Assembly: GCA_023425645.1 (NCBI GenBank)
Contig: JAFACG010000021.1
Span: forward strand, 1-53,708
Direction of reading: 5' to 3'
Source: Pseudomonadota bacterium
GTDB lineage: Bacteria > Pseudomonadota > Gammaproteobacteria > Burkholderiales > Burkholderiaceae_B
DNA length: 53,708 nucleotides
Part shown: positions 32,594 through 41,846 of the stretch, piece by piece
Layout of the letters: each line of letters opens with the position of its first letter
Numbering within the stretch: the stretch's first letter is position 1
Translations under genes and position numbers: made by a program
The notes under the pieces: model-generated
Told to the model about the DNA's origin: nothing
Databases searched by the model: none
What the model saw: the letters and a program-made list of their open reading frames with translations, nothing else

Positions 32594-33943
32594 CAGCACG
32601 CCCACCGAACGCTTGCGCGGCGCATTGCTGCGCACGGCGGCGGCGGGCTTGGCCGGCGCGGCGGTGGAAGGTTCGTAAGGCTTCAGGAAGAACTCGTCCA
32701 CCGGCGGCGTGCTGGGCTGGTAGGAACGGCGCTCGCCGTGCTCATGGCGGCCATTGCGGCTGCCCGCCGAAGCCGAAGGCAGTTCCAGGCGGCCGCGCGG
32801 CACGGCCGAGCCGATCAGCTTCTCGATATCCTGCAGCAGGTTCTCCTCGTCGGGCGACATCAGGGCGATGGCTTCGCCCGAGGCGCCGGCGCGGCCGGTG
32901 CGGCCGATGCGGTGCACATAGTCTTCCGCATTGTAGGGCAGGTCGAAATTGATCACGCAGGGCACGCCGGCCACGTCCAGGCCGCGGGCGGCCACGTCGG
33001 TGGCCACCAGCACGTCCACCTTGCCGCCCTTGAAGGCGTCCAGCACCTTCATGCGCTCCAGCTGGCTCTTGTTGCCGTGGATGGATTCGGCGCGTATGCC
33101 TTCGCGCTCCAGGTAGCGGGCCAGCTGGCCGGCGCCGATCTTGGTGTTGGAAAAGACGATGGTCTGCGTCAGCTTCTTGGTCTTGACCAGGTGCACCACG
33201 GCGCGACGCTTGTCGTCCGCGGGCATGGGGTAGATCAGTTGCGTGACCGTGGAGGCGGTCGCGTTGCGGGCGGCCACCTCGAGCTCCACGGGCTCGTTCA
33301 GGAAGGAGCGCGCCAGCTTGCGGATTTCCTTGCTGAACGTGGCCGAGAACAGCAGGCCCTGGCGATTCTTGGGCAGCAGGCTGACGATGCGATCCAGGTC
33401 GGGCAGAAAGCCCATGTCCAGCATGCGGTCGGCCTCGTCCAGCACCAGGATGCCCACCTGGCTCAGGTTGACGGTGCGCTGCTCGATGTGGTCGAGCAGG
33501 CGGCCCGGCGTGGCGATCACGATTTCCACGCCCCGGCGCAGCGCTTCCTTCTGGGGACCGATGTCCACGCCGCCGAACACCACCGCGGAACGCAGCGGCA
33601 CGGACTTGCTGTAGAGCGCAATGCTTTCGGCGACCTGGTCGGCCAGTTCGCGGGTCGGCGTCAGCACCAGGGCGCGCACGGGGTGGCGCGCCGGCGAGGC
33701 GCTGGTGTTGGCATGAGCCATCAGCCGGTTCAGGATGGGCAGCGAGAATGCCGCGGTCTTGCCGGTGCCGGTCTGGGCGGCGCCCATGACATCACGTCCG
33801 GCCAACACCACGGGAATGGCTTCCGCCTGGATCGGCGTGGGCTTGGAGTATCCCGCGTCCAGCACGGCGCTCAGGATTCCAGGGTGCAGACCGAAATCAG
33901 CAAAAGTAACGGTATCGGAGGTCGAAGAAGTTTTATCTGTCAT
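32573..33943 (-). CDS. rhlE: ATP-dependent RNA helicase RhlE (DEAD-box)
   Basis: A 456-residue DEAD-box helicase with motif I (AQTGTGKTAAF, about 55-65), DEAD (about 167), SAT in LLFSATFSKEI, and HRIGRTGRAG. The last 75 residues are a Ser/Arg/Pro-rich tail, as in RhlE relatives, which act in ribosome maturation and RNA decay. The 3' end overlaps the thioredoxin-like gene by 21 bases, tail to tail. Confidence 0.93.
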   Translation of the reverse strand: MTDKTSSTSDTVTFADFGLHPGILSAVLDAGYSKPTPIQAEAIPVVLAGRDVMGAAQTGTGKTAAFSLPILNRLMAHANTSASPARHPVRALVLTPTRELADQVAESIALYSKSVPLRSAVVFGGVDIGPQKEALRRGVEIVIATPGRLLDHIEQRTVNLSQVGILVLDEADRMLDMGFLPDLDRIVSLLPKNRQGLLFSATFSKEIRKLARSFLNEPVELEVAARNATASTVTQLIYPMPADDKRRAVVHLVKTKKLTQTIVFSNTKIGAGQLARYLEREGIRAESIHGNKSQLERMKVLDAFKGGKVDVLVATDVAARGLDVAGVPCVINFDLPYNAEDYVHRIGRTGRAGASGEAIALMSPDEENLLQDIEKLIGSAVPRGRLELPSASAGSRNGRHEHGERRSYQPSTPPVDEFFLKPYEPSTAAPAKPAAAVRSNAPRKRSVGVLLGGGRY

Positions 33944-34057
33944 GTACGCAAAAATTCGGCTTGCTCATGATTGGCAAGCATTTGTAACAGCCCTATTTTA
34001 GCTTATGCCCGTCGGTCCAACAGAGGAAAGCGGGCATGAACCATCGGATTTGTGGCG

Positions 34058-34393
34058 TCAGGCCACGACGGCGCGAATCAGCCAGAAAGCCAGCATGCCG
34101 GCCACGATGACCCATACGGCGTTGCGGGTACGGATGAACACCAGCACGGCGACCAGGCTGGCCAGCGCTTTGATATCCAATCGGGGAGTGTCGCCGGGCG
34201 CCCAGGGCAGAAGCTCCGGCACGATGATCGCCACCAGGGCGGCCACCGGAGCATAGCGCAAGGCGCGCCGCATACGCTCGGTCAGGGGCAGCAGGTCGCC
34301 GAACATGAAATAGCCGGTACGGGTCAGCAGGCTGCACAACACCAGCAGGGCGATCGCACCCAAAACGTACCAATCATACTGCCAATCGCTCAT
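34058..34393 (-). CDS. azlD: AzlD-family branched-chain amino-acid export subunit
   Basis: A 111-residue membrane protein with three to four helices (VLGAIALLVLCSLLTRTGYF, and LASLVAVLVFIRTRNAVWVIV) typical of AzlD. The ATG overlaps the azlC stop by four bases. AzlC and AzlD form an exporter for branched-chain amino acids or analogues. Confidence 0.88.
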   Translation of the reverse strand: MSDWQYDWYVLGAIALLVLCSLLTRTGYFMFGDLLPLTERMRRALRYAPVAALVAIIVPELLPWAPGDTPRLDIKALASLVAVLVFIRTRNAVWVIVAGMLAFWLIRAVVA

Positions 34394-35136
34394 CGCCGTG
34401 CGTCCCTGTGCCGTTGCAGTTGTTCTGCCGCCACGCCCGCGAGCACTCCGCCGAGCACCGCGGCCACCAGCCCCAGGCGCAGGGGCAGCAGCTGGCCGAC
34501 CCAGGCAATGGCTCCGGCCGTCAGCAAGCAGGCCCACATGGGCCGGTTGTTGACCAGCGGGATCAGCAGCGCAAGAAGGGCCAGGATGGCCGCGAACTCC
34601 AGCGACCACGAGGTAGGCACATAGGCGCTGAGCACGATGCCCGCCAGCGAGGCGAGCTGCCAGCTCACCCAGCCCGGCAGGATGATGCCCAGGTAATACC
34701 ACAGATGCTCGCGCGAACCTCGTTCCTTGGCGTCGCCGTAGCGCGACATGAACAGCACGAACACCATGTCGCTGGTGATGTAGCCCAGCCCCAGGCGCCG
34801 CTTCCAGTCCAGGTGGCGGAAAAACGGCTGCAGCGCGGCGCCGAAGATGATGAAGCGGATGTTGACGATGAAGCCCGCCGCGAAGATCAGCCACAGGGGC
34901 GCGTGCGACTCGATCAGCGGCAGGGCCGTCAGCTGGGCGGAGCCGGCGTAGACCAGCAAGGTCATCAAGGTGGCTTCCAGGCCGCTCAGGCCCGACTTGA
35001 CCATGGCCACGCCGGTCACGAAGCCCCAGACCACCGTGGCGATCAGGGCCGGAATGAAATCGATGAATCCTTCGCGCATGTTGACGCGGTCCTGGGGACC
35101 GGGCAACAGGCGGGATATTTTCGTGAAGGCCTGCAC
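34390..35136 (-). CDS. azlC: AzlC-family branched-chain amino-acid export subunit
   Basis: A 248-residue membrane protein with about six helices and the AzlC landmarks GFVTGVAMVKSGLSGLEAT, YAGSAQLTALPLI, NIRFIIFGAAL and SDMVFVLFM. It is the larger subunit of the AzlCD pair. An ATG later in the frame (NMREGF) would give a 230-residue protein, so the exact start is open. Confidence 0.9.
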   Translation of the reverse strand: MQAFTKISRLLPGPQDRVNMREGFIDFIPALIATVVWGFVTGVAMVKSGLSGLEATLMTLLVYAGSAQLTALPLIESHAPLWLIFAAGFIVNIRFIIFGAALQPFFRHLDWKRRLGLGYITSDMVFVLFMSRYGDAKERGSREHLWYYLGIILPGWVSWQLASLAGIVLSAYVPTSWSLEFAAILALLALLIPLVNNRPMWACLLTAGAIAWVGQLLPLRLGLVAAVLGGVLAGVAAEQLQRHRDARR

Positions 35137-35454
35137 GCCCCCTCCTGATGCGGGATGTCCGCGCGGCCCGGGCCGCTGCGGCTATTTTGCTTATGGTTCG
35201 TTATTTTAGGAGTAAAACCGCCGCTGGCGGCGCCCGGGACCCCAAATTGTCCCCCGGCCGCTCCATGGCGGGCGCAGGCCACGGCTGCTGCACATCGGCC
35301 TGTGTCGTCCTTTGGCACGTGTTCACGAAAAACACGCGCCGTCTTGGTACAATCTTCAGATTGTGCACCCGGGAAACGGCGGCGCCAGGCGTGCCTGCCG
35401 TCCGCCGTGCCCCTACCTTGTCTATCCGTTGGTCTATCGTTTTTCAGGAACCCT
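35137..35454. other. Divergent intergenic region between azlC and the zinc-finger gene
   Basis: About 318 bases with no gene. It contains two inverted repeats: 35318-35336 (CGTGTT / AACACG) and 35349-35364 (ACAATCT-TC-AGATTGT). A possible -10, TACAAT, lies at 35348-35353 inside the second repeat. Confidence 0.45.
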
Positions 35455-35667
35455 ATGAGCGCCGCTATCGAACCCAAAAAAGCAGAGCACGAACTGATCA
35501 TGGTCGGAGCCGCCGACCTGCCCGTGCACTGCCCTGGTCCCAAGGCACCGCTTTGGAGCATGCATCCGCGCGTGTACATCGATATCAGCAAGACCGGCGA
35601 AGCCGCCTGCCCCTACTGCGGCGCCCGCTACCGCCTGAAAGAAGGCGAGAAAGTCCACGGCCACTGA
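35455..35667 (+). CDS. Small zinc-finger domain protein
   Basis: A 70-residue protein of the CHCC zinc-finger type (also seen in a mitochondrial complex I subunit). The ligands appear as CPGP with His, and CPYCGARY with the C-terminal KVHGH. It starts at the ATG at 35455; the frame is open further upstream but that part does not resemble the family. The role in bacteria is unclear. Confidence 0.8.
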   Translation: MSAAIEPKKAEHELIMVGAADLPVHCPGPKAPLWSMHPRVYIDISKTGEAACPYCGARYRLKEGEKVHGH

Positions 35668-35773
35668 TCCATCCGGTTGCATCGTTGGACCCCGCCCCCT
35701 CCTTCACTCCGCCCCTGACGGCACGGGCCAGGCGCCCGTCGTCGGGCGCGCGCACCTGCGGCGGCGCCTGAAC

Positions 35774-36865
35774 ATGAGCGCTCGCCTGGATACCAGCACC
35801 TGCCCCCTGCCCGCCTGGCTGCCGGGCGGACACCTGCAGACCATACACGGCGCGTTCTTCGCCCGCCATCACCACATCGCCTTCGTGCGCCAGCGCCTGG
35901 ATACGCCGGACGGCGACTTCCTGGACCTGGACTGGACCGGACCCGGACTGTTCGCCGACAAGCTGGCCAGCGGCGCCACGGCCCATGCCGACGCCCATCT
36001 GTCGCGCACCGCCGCGCGGCGCTGGCTGCAGCCCGAAGACTGGGCCAGCCTGCCCTCCAGCGCGGATACCCACGCTCTCGTCCTGTTCCACGGCCTGGAA
36101 GGCAGCAGCCGCAGCCACTACATCCAGGCCATCGCCCAGTATTTCCGGGCGCGCGGCTGGGTCGTGGTGGTCGCCCACTTCCGGGGCTGCTCGGGTTTTC
36201 CCAATCGCATGGCTCGCGCCTACTACTCGGGAGACTCGGAGGAGGTCAGCTTCATTCTGGACTCGGTGCGCAGCCACCTGCCCAATGCGCGCTGGCACGC
36301 GGCCGGCACGTCGCTGGGCGGCAACGCCATGCTCAAGTTCCTGGGAGAAGCGGGCGACAAGGCGGGCTGGCTGCAGGCCTGCGCGTCCATTTCCGTGCCG
36401 CTGGACCTGGTGACCTGCGGCCGTTACCTGTCCGAATCACGCATGGGGCGCTGGTTCTATTCGCCCTACTTCCTGAAGACCATGCGCACCAAGCTGCAGG
36501 ACAAGGCGCGCCGCTTTCCGGGCCTGATCGATACCGTGCGCCTGGCCCAGGCGCGCACGCTGCGCGAATTCGACGACATCTACACCGCCCCCATGCACGG
36601 CTTTCGCAATGCGCTGGACTACTGGACCCGCGCTTCCAGCAAGCCGCTACTGCCCGACATCCGGGTGCCCACGCTGGTGCTCAACGCCCGCAATGACCCT
36701 TTCGTGCCGCAGTCCTGCCTGCCCGGCGTGCAGGACTGCTCGGACTCCATCCTGCTGCATCAGCCCGCCGAAGGCGGGCATGTGGGTTTCACCACGGGCC
36801 GTTTTCCCGGCAATATGGGCTGGCTGCCCGCCCGGCTGGCCCGTTTTTTCGAAACGCGCGGCTAG
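35774..36865 (+). CDS. YheT-like alpha/beta hydrolase
   Basis: A 363-residue protein of the YheT/EMB8-type hydrolase family. The start PAWLPGGHLQTIHGAFF is typical. The nucleophile is Ser in GTSLGGNAML, Asp lies in NARNDPFVP, and His in EGGHVGF. The oxyanion region is LFHGLEGSSRSHYIQAIA. The natural substrate is not known. It converges with the BepA-like gene, six bases away. Confidence 0.87.
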   Translation: MSARLDTSTCPLPAWLPGGHLQTIHGAFFARHHHIAFVRQRLDTPDGDFLDLDWTGPGLFADKLASGATAHADAHLSRTAARRWLQPEDWASLPSSADTHALVLFHGLEGSSRSHYIQAIAQYFRARGWVVVVAHFRGCSGFPNRMARAYYSGDSEEVSFILDSVRSHLPNARWHAAGTSLGGNAMLKFLGEAGDKAGWLQACASISVPLDLVTCGRYLSESRMGRWFYSPYFLKTMRTKLQDKARRFPGLIDTVRLAQARTLREFDDIYTAPMHGFRNALDYWTRASSKPLLPDIRVPTLVLNARNDPFVPQSCLPGVQDCSDSILLHQPAEGGHVGFTTGRFPGNMGWLPARLARFFETRG

Positions 36866-36871
36866 GTCCGA

Positions 36872-38368
36872 TCAGGAGCGGAAACGCTCCAGCAGCGCCC
36901 TTTCATTCTCGACCCGTTCACGCAATTGCCGGATCTGCGTATCCAGTTCCGATTGCTGGTAGAAGTCCGTGGTCAGGTTGCGCGCCTGCTGCAGCTGTTC
37001 CACCGCGGTAGGCAGCGCGCCCACCAGCTGGTAGTACTCCGCCATGGCGCGGCGCGCCTTGACCCCGTCGCCCAGGCGATCATAGGTCTGCGCCAGCAGC
37101 TGGTGCAGGCGCGGCACGTCGGGCCATTGCTCGATGAGCTGCAGCAGGAAACGCTGCGCCTGCTCGTTCTGGCCCGCCTGCTGCAACACCTGCACATAGG
37201 CCAGGGCCGCACCCTGGCTTTGCGGCCAGCGCTTCCATGCTTGCTGGGCCCGGGCCTGGGCGGCCTGGCGATCGCCCGCCGCGATCTCCACGCTGACCGC
37301 CAGGGTGTCCAGCTCCGGGGCCTGGTAGCGCCCCTGCCCGCCTGCCTGGGCCAGCAAGGCCCGGGCCTGATCGTAATCCTGCCGCCCCATGGCGATGTAG
37401 GCCAGGCCATACAGGGCGGCAGACCGCTCGATGCCGTCCTGCTCCTGCCTCGCGCTGCTCTGCAGGCTCTGCTCCACCTCGCGCAGGGCCTGGCCCGCGC
37501 CGGCCTGCATGATCATCAGCTTGGCGCGCACATACCAGAACGATGGCGAGTCCTGATACCCCGAGGCGGGCACGCCGCGGACCCGGTTCTGAATGTCGGA
37601 CTCGCGCTGCTGGGACAGTGGGTGAGTGCTGGCGTACTCGTTCGCGCTGGCGCTCTCGTTCAGGCGCGAGGCCGAGGCCAGGCGCTGGAACATGCGCACC
37701 ATGCCCTGCGGTTCGTAGCCGGCCTTGGTCAGCATCTCAAAACCGACCCGATCGGCTTCCTGCTCGGCCTGGCGCGAGAACCCCAGTTGCCGATCCACGG
37801 CGGCGGCCTGCCCGAAGGCGGCCGCCCCCATGGCCAGGTCCCCGCTGCCCGCCAGCGCGCCCAGCAAGGCGCCGGCCAGGGCGGCGATCATCAGGTGATT
37901 GCTCTGGGCGCTCTGGGTGATGCCGCGCGCCACATGACGCTGGGCGACGTGCGCGATTTCGTGCGCCAGCACGGAGGCCAGCTCCGACTCGGACTGCGAC
38001 GCGGTGATCAGCCCGCTGTGGATGCCGATGTAGCCGCCCGGCAGGGCGAATGCGTTGATGCTGCTGTCGCGCAAGGCGAAGACGGTGACCGGCTGCGCCA
38101 TGGCCGGCCCATGGCGCGCCAGCTTGCGCCCCATGTCCGTCAGGTATTGGTTGATGTCGGAATCGGCTACGTAGTCCGGCGAGCGGCGCCCCTGCTCCAT
38201 GATGGCATTGCCCAGCGTCCGTTCCAGGGAGGGCGACAATTCCGCGCCGGAAGCGGCCCCCATCGAGGGGATGCCCATGGGCTGGGACTGCGCGGGCGCG
38301 GCCAGGCAGGCGGCCAGCAGCAGCGCCAGACCCGTGCGCGCCAGAGGTAAAACAGGTTTGAACAACAT
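36872..38368 (-). CDS. BepA-like periplasmic M48 metalloprotease with TPR region
   Basis: A 498-residue exported protease. A signal peptide ends near PAQSQ. The zinc motif HEIAH lies at about 134-138, in LASVLAHEIAHVAQRHV, with the downstream EQEADRVGFEML Glu. The C-terminal half (about 290-480) is TPR-like. This matches BepA (YfgC), which checks assembly of outer-membrane proteins such as LptD. The start at 38368 begins the signal peptide; the frame is open upstream. It follows the CtaG-type gene by 17 bases. Confidence 0.9.
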   Translation of the reverse strand: MLFKPVLPLARTGLALLLAACLAAPAQSQPMGIPSMGAASGAELSPSLERTLGNAIMEQGRRSPDYVADSDINQYLTDMGRKLARHGPAMAQPVTVFALRDSSINAFALPGGYIGIHSGLITASQSESELASVLAHEIAHVAQRHVARGITQSAQSNHLMIAALAGALLGALAGSGDLAMGAAAFGQAAAVDRQLGFSRQAEQEADRVGFEMLTKAGYEPQGMVRMFQRLASASRLNESASANEYASTHPLSQQRESDIQNRVRGVPASGYQDSPSFWYVRAKLMIMQAGAGQALREVEQSLQSSARQEQDGIERSAALYGLAYIAMGRQDYDQARALLAQAGGQGRYQAPELDTLAVSVEIAAGDRQAAQARAQQAWKRWPQSQGAALAYVQVLQQAGQNEQAQRFLLQLIEQWPDVPRLHQLLAQTYDRLGDGVKARRAMAEYYQLVGALPTAVEQLQQARNLTTDFYQQSELDTQIRQLRERVENERALLERFRS

Positions 38369-38385
38369 TCGAACTCCCAACAGGG

Positions 38386-39240
38386 TCAACTGGCGGCCGC
38401 CGACGCGGTCGCGGCGCGGCGACGAGGTTCGGGCAGGCGGTGGCGTGCGGACAGGCGCATCAGCGTGCCCAGAGCATAGAGCAGGCCGAAGACTTCGACC
38501 AATCCCGCCAGCACCCACATGATCAGGCCGCCCATGACCTGGTCGGCCACGGCGTCCATGCCCGGGATGGCCCGGCCGCAGAGGTCAAAAATGGGGTAAA
38601 GGTCGTATTCGGTGAAGGTGATGATGGCGCCCACGACCATTTGCGGCACCATGGTGATGACAGGCGACAGGATGCGCCCGCCCACGGACAGCCGGGCCGG
38701 CGGAGAAGGCCGGCGATCCAGGATGAGGTTCCAGTACAGAATGCCGCTGATGACCACCGACCAGTTCATGAGCCGATACAGGCGCCAGTCCAGCATGGAA
38801 TAGAACTGCACCACGGGCAGCATCCACACCAGCACCAGGAACACGAACAGGAAGGCCACCAGCACGGGATTGGTCAGCACGGCCTGCACCCGACGACCGG
38901 ATGGACGGCGCAGCCAGTCCGCCAGGCGGCGGCGCCAGGCCAGGGGCAGGCCCGCGCGCAAGGTCTGGCCCGGATAGGCTCCCATCAGGAACAGCGGGCC
39001 CAGGTGATGCAGGATCAGGTGCTGGGCCCGATGGATGAAGAACATGCGCTCGGCGTAGTAATCCAGCCGGGTGTGCAGTGACAGGTACAGCAGGATCAGG
39101 CCGACCCAGAAAAAACATTGGCGCAGCCGGTTGGGCCGGTGCACGCGCAGCCCCCTGACGTACAGCACGATGACCAGCAGAAAGGTCGCCAGCAGTACGG
39201 GAGAGAACTCCCAGGGGGTCAGCCAGTCTATCAGGGTCAT
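38386..39240 (-). CDS. ctaG: CtaG-type cytochrome c oxidase assembly membrane protein
   Basis: A 284-residue protein with about seven membrane helices of the caa3-type CtaG family, with the landmarks FIHRAQHLILHHLGPLFLM (His-rich) and TMVPQMVVGAIITF. It is unrelated to the Cox11 proteins also named CtaG. It is a copper-related assembly factor in Bacillus. No oxidase gene is nearby. The short gene at 39271-39612 lies 30 bases upstream on the same strand. Confidence 0.85.
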   Translation of the reverse strand: MTLIDWLTPWEFSPVLLATFLLVIVLYVRGLRVHRPNRLRQCFFWVGLILLYLSLHTRLDYYAERMFFIHRAQHLILHHLGPLFLMGAYPGQTLRAGLPLAWRRRLADWLRRPSGRRVQAVLTNPVLVAFLFVFLVLVWMLPVVQFYSMLDWRLYRLMNWSVVISGILYWNLILDRRPSPPARLSVGGRILSPVITMVPQMVVGAIITFTEYDLYPIFDLCGRAIPGMDAVADQVMGGLIMWVLAGLVEVFGLLYALGTLMRLSARHRLPEPRRRAATASAAAS

Positions 39241-39270
39241 GAATGCGCAATCCGGAAAACCAGTTGCAAC

Positions 39271-39612
39271 TTAGTTTATAGCAATACGCTCGCGGCCTGC
39301 CCACCTGACGTTCAGCACGCCCGGGTAATCACGGATGAGCCGTGCGCGCTGCATCAGCTCGGCCCGCAGCTCAGGCGGGCAGGTCAGGGTGACGCAGGCC
39401 TGGGCGGTATCGTGGGTGTCGGAGTGATCGACTTCCAGATTGGCCACCCGTATGCCGGCGGTGTTCAGGTCGGAGTAGATACGGCGCCGCACCTGGGCAA
39501 GGTCGCCGCGCGGGCAGACCACCGTCAGGCGGGACACGGAAAGGTTGTTGCGCGCACGGGCCGTGGAGGCCTGGATTCCGGCGCGACGCAGAAAGAGATC
39601 AAAAATACGCAT
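39271..39612 (-). CDS. Small protein resembling the C-terminal ACT-like domain of MgtC
   Basis: A 113-residue cytoplasmic protein. From about residue 28 it follows the pattern of the MgtC/SapB C-terminal ACT-like domain (SRLTVVCPRGDLAQVRRRIY, VANLEVDHSDT, ACVTLTCPPELRAEL and ending YPGVLNVRW). The MgtC membrane part is absent. The start at 39612 has AGGAGG five bases upstream. Function is unknown. It may act as a regulatory domain for a partner encoded elsewhere. Confidence 0.6.
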   Translation of the reverse strand: MRIFDLFLRRAGIQASTARARNNLSVSRLTVVCPRGDLAQVRRRIYSDLNTAGIRVANLEVDHSDTHDTAQACVTLTCPPELRAELMQRARLIRDYPGVLNVRWAGRERIAIN

Positions 39613-39995
39613 GCATTCCTCCTCTTGCGCATGAGACATGCGGCATATCAGGATGCGGAAGCCTGAAGGCCTCCTAAGGACGGAATGGCGGGATTTCGGG
39701 CGGCGCAGAAAAGCCGCCGGAGAAAAGCCACGCCCTGAATTTTCCAGGACGCGGCAAGCTGTGCATGAATCAGCGGGCCTGGACGCGCCTGGACGTCAAC
39801 ATGTCGAAAACCATTCGACTGGGACTGTCGCCGGGGTCGGAATTCACCACACAGCTCCTATGAAATGAAAGAACCCATATTGTAGCGTAGGCAAGCCTTC
39901 TCCACAAGGGAAAACCCCAGGCGGAAAGTTTGTAAGCCTTTGTTTTACAACAGCCTTGCCGGTGGCGCCATTCGCGTTTTTTTCGTGAACAGATT
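39613..39995. other. Gene-free stretch between the ACT-like gene and the TM2 gene
   Basis: About 380 bases. Several short frames are open on both strands, none with a family signature. It includes a small hairpin (GGCGGC with GCCGCC near 39700) and an AT-rich part near 39930-39990. I see no clear terminator for the TM2 gene. Confidence 0.5.
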
Positions 39996-40445
39996 CTAGT
40001 AGACCCAGGAGTCCAGCCAACCCAGGTGGCGATACAGGGCCAGGACGATGATGGCCAGCCAATACAGACTGATGTTGACGAAGGCGACGGCCCCGGCGAT
40101 GGCGGTGAGGACGCTGGGCCAGCCATGGCTGTTCCGCCCCCCGCCATGCGGGTTGTAGACGGCGTCAAAGCGCGCCGGATCGCGCAAGGCCAGGATCACC
40201 GCTTCCAGGATGCCGGCCGTCACCGGCACGATGAGCAGATGCACGAAGATATTGTCCCACCAGGTATCGGCGACCAGGACTCCGGCCGCCATCAGCATCG
40301 TGTAGGCCAGCGGCAGCCACCACAGCCGCCGCCCCAGGTACAGCCCGTGCGCTCCCAGGGAGCCGAAAAACAGGGCCAGCAAGGCGGCCAGGGTCTTGTT
40401 GCGAAAGCGCGAAGCCTGTTCGAGACGCAGTTTCTGTGGGGACAT
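39996..40445 (-). CDS. TM2-domain membrane protein
   Basis: A 149-residue protein with a TM2 domain: two helices with FFGSLGAHGLYLGRRLWWL between them (about 15-45). Further helices follow. TM2 proteins are small membrane proteins of unknown role. The start at 40445 (MSPQKLRLEQ) is chosen. The longer open frame is Arg-rich and probably non-coding. It is divergent from the ubiH-like gene. Confidence 0.75.
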   Translation of the reverse strand: MSPQKLRLEQASRFRNKTLAALLALFFGSLGAHGLYLGRRLWWLPLAYTMLMAAGVLVADTWWDNIFVHLLIVPVTAGILEAVILALRDPARFDAVYNPHGGGRNSHGWPSVLTAIAGAVAFVNISLYWLAIIVLALYRHLGWLDSWVY

Positions 40446-40582
40446 GGGCAAAATCCGAGCCGGGGCCTGGGCGGCCGTTGCGCAAGACCGCCGTGTCCCG
40501 CGGGGCCTTCCCCTGCGGGCCGTCGCGGCGGTCGCCTTCCCGTACAATACTCGAATTGCTCCACCGTCGTCACGAGGTCCCC

Positions 40583-41743
40583 ATGAACGCCACCGACTTT
40601 GATATCGCCATCTGCGGCGCCGGCCCCGTCGGAGCCGCCCTGGCGCTGCTGCTGGCCAGCCAGCACTCCGATCCCTCCCGGATCGCCGTCCTGGGCAAGA
40701 ACTTCAATCTCGCGGCCACGGACCATGCGCAGGGCGACCCGCGCACCCTGGCGCTGAACCACGGCAGTCGCCGCCTCATCCTTAACCAGCTCAGGGCCTG
40801 GCCCAGCCGGGCCGCCCTCATGCGCACCGTGCATGTATCCCAGCAGGGCCGGCTGGGGCGCTGCCTGATCCAGACCGACGAGCTCGGGGTGCCCGACCTG
40901 GGCGCCGTGGTGCACTACGACGATCTGCTCTGGAGCCTGCACGCCCGCCTGCGCGACAGCGGCGTGTCGCTGGTGCCGGCCCAGGCCGCCCAGGCGCGCC
41001 CGGCTCCCGGGCGCATGCTGGTGCAGCACGACGCCGGCCAGTCCTCCGCCCTGCTGGCCGTCCAGTGCGACGGCGCCCGCCCCGCCGGCGTACGCCGGGA
41101 ATACGGCCAGCACGCCCTGCTGACCACCGTGCGCGCCGGCCGGCCGCAGGAAGGCTGGGCCTACGAACGCTTCACCGCCAATGGCCCCCTGGCCGCCCTG
41201 CCCCATCCCGACGCTCCCGACCTGTACGGCATCGTCTGGTGCAATTCGCCCGAACGCAGCCAGATGCTGGCCGAATTGCCGGCCGCCGATTTCCAGTCCG
41301 CGCTGATGCAGGCCTTTGGAGAACGCCTGGGCGTGCTGGAACCGGTCTCGGCGCGCCATATGTTCCCCCTGGCCTTCCATGCCGGCCCCAGCCGGCTGGC
41401 CGAACGCCTGCTGGCAGTAGGCAACGCCGCCCAGACCCTGCATCCGGTGGCCGGCCAGGGCCTGAACCTGGGACTGCGCGATGTGGCGCAATTGGCACAA
41501 AGCCTGGCCGCCTGGCAGGCCGACTGCCGCCAGAATCCCGATCCTTTCCTGGCCCGCTACGCCCGGCTGCGGCGCCCCGACCGCTGGCTGACCGCCGCCA
41601 TCACCGATACCCTGCCGCGCCTGTTCGCCACTCGCAATCCGCTGGTCCAACACGCCTGCGGACTGGGGCTGCTGGCCATGGACACCCTGCCCCTGGCGCG
41701 CAAACCCTTCGCGCGCCAGCTCCTGCAGGGCCTGCGAGCCTAG
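40583..41743 (+). CDS. UbiH/COQ6-type FAD-dependent monooxygenase
   Basis: A 386-residue flavoprotein of the UbiH/UbiF/VisC family, probably an aromatic ring hydroxylase of ubiquinone synthesis. The Rossmann start is DFDIAICGAGPVGAALALLL, and the FAD-binding C-terminal motif is GNAAQTLHPVAGQGLNLGLRD. The ATG at 40583 has GAGG five bases upstream. Which ring position it hydroxylates cannot be told from sequence alone. dusB follows 103 bases later. Confidence 0.88.
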   Translation: MNATDFDIAICGAGPVGAALALLLASQHSDPSRIAVLGKNFNLAATDHAQGDPRTLALNHGSRRLILNQLRAWPSRAALMRTVHVSQQGRLGRCLIQTDELGVPDLGAVVHYDDLLWSLHARLRDSGVSLVPAQAAQARPAPGRMLVQHDAGQSSALLAVQCDGARPAGVRREYGQHALLTTVRAGRPQEGWAYERFTANGPLAALPHPDAPDLYGIVWCNSPERSQMLAELPAADFQSALMQAFGERLGVLEPVSARHMFPLAFHAGPSRLAERLLAVGNAAQTLHPVAGQGLNLGLRDVAQLAQSLAAWQADCRQNPDPFLARYARLRRPDRWLTAAITDTLPRLFATRNPLVQHACGLGLLAMDTLPLARKPFARQLLQGLRA

Positions 41744-41846
41744 CCCGCCCCGCGGGAAGGTGCCAGGACCAGGAGCGCCGCCTGCTGACCAAGCTCATGC
41801 AAAGTCTTCTCCCACAGAGCAGGGCGGGAAGGTTAAAATCCCCTAA

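Noticed and set aside
40436..40582. Longer N-terminus for the UbiH-like gene
   Set aside because: The family starts at the Rossmann strand right after 40583, where a GAGG lies five bases upstream. The extension overlaps the promoter region.
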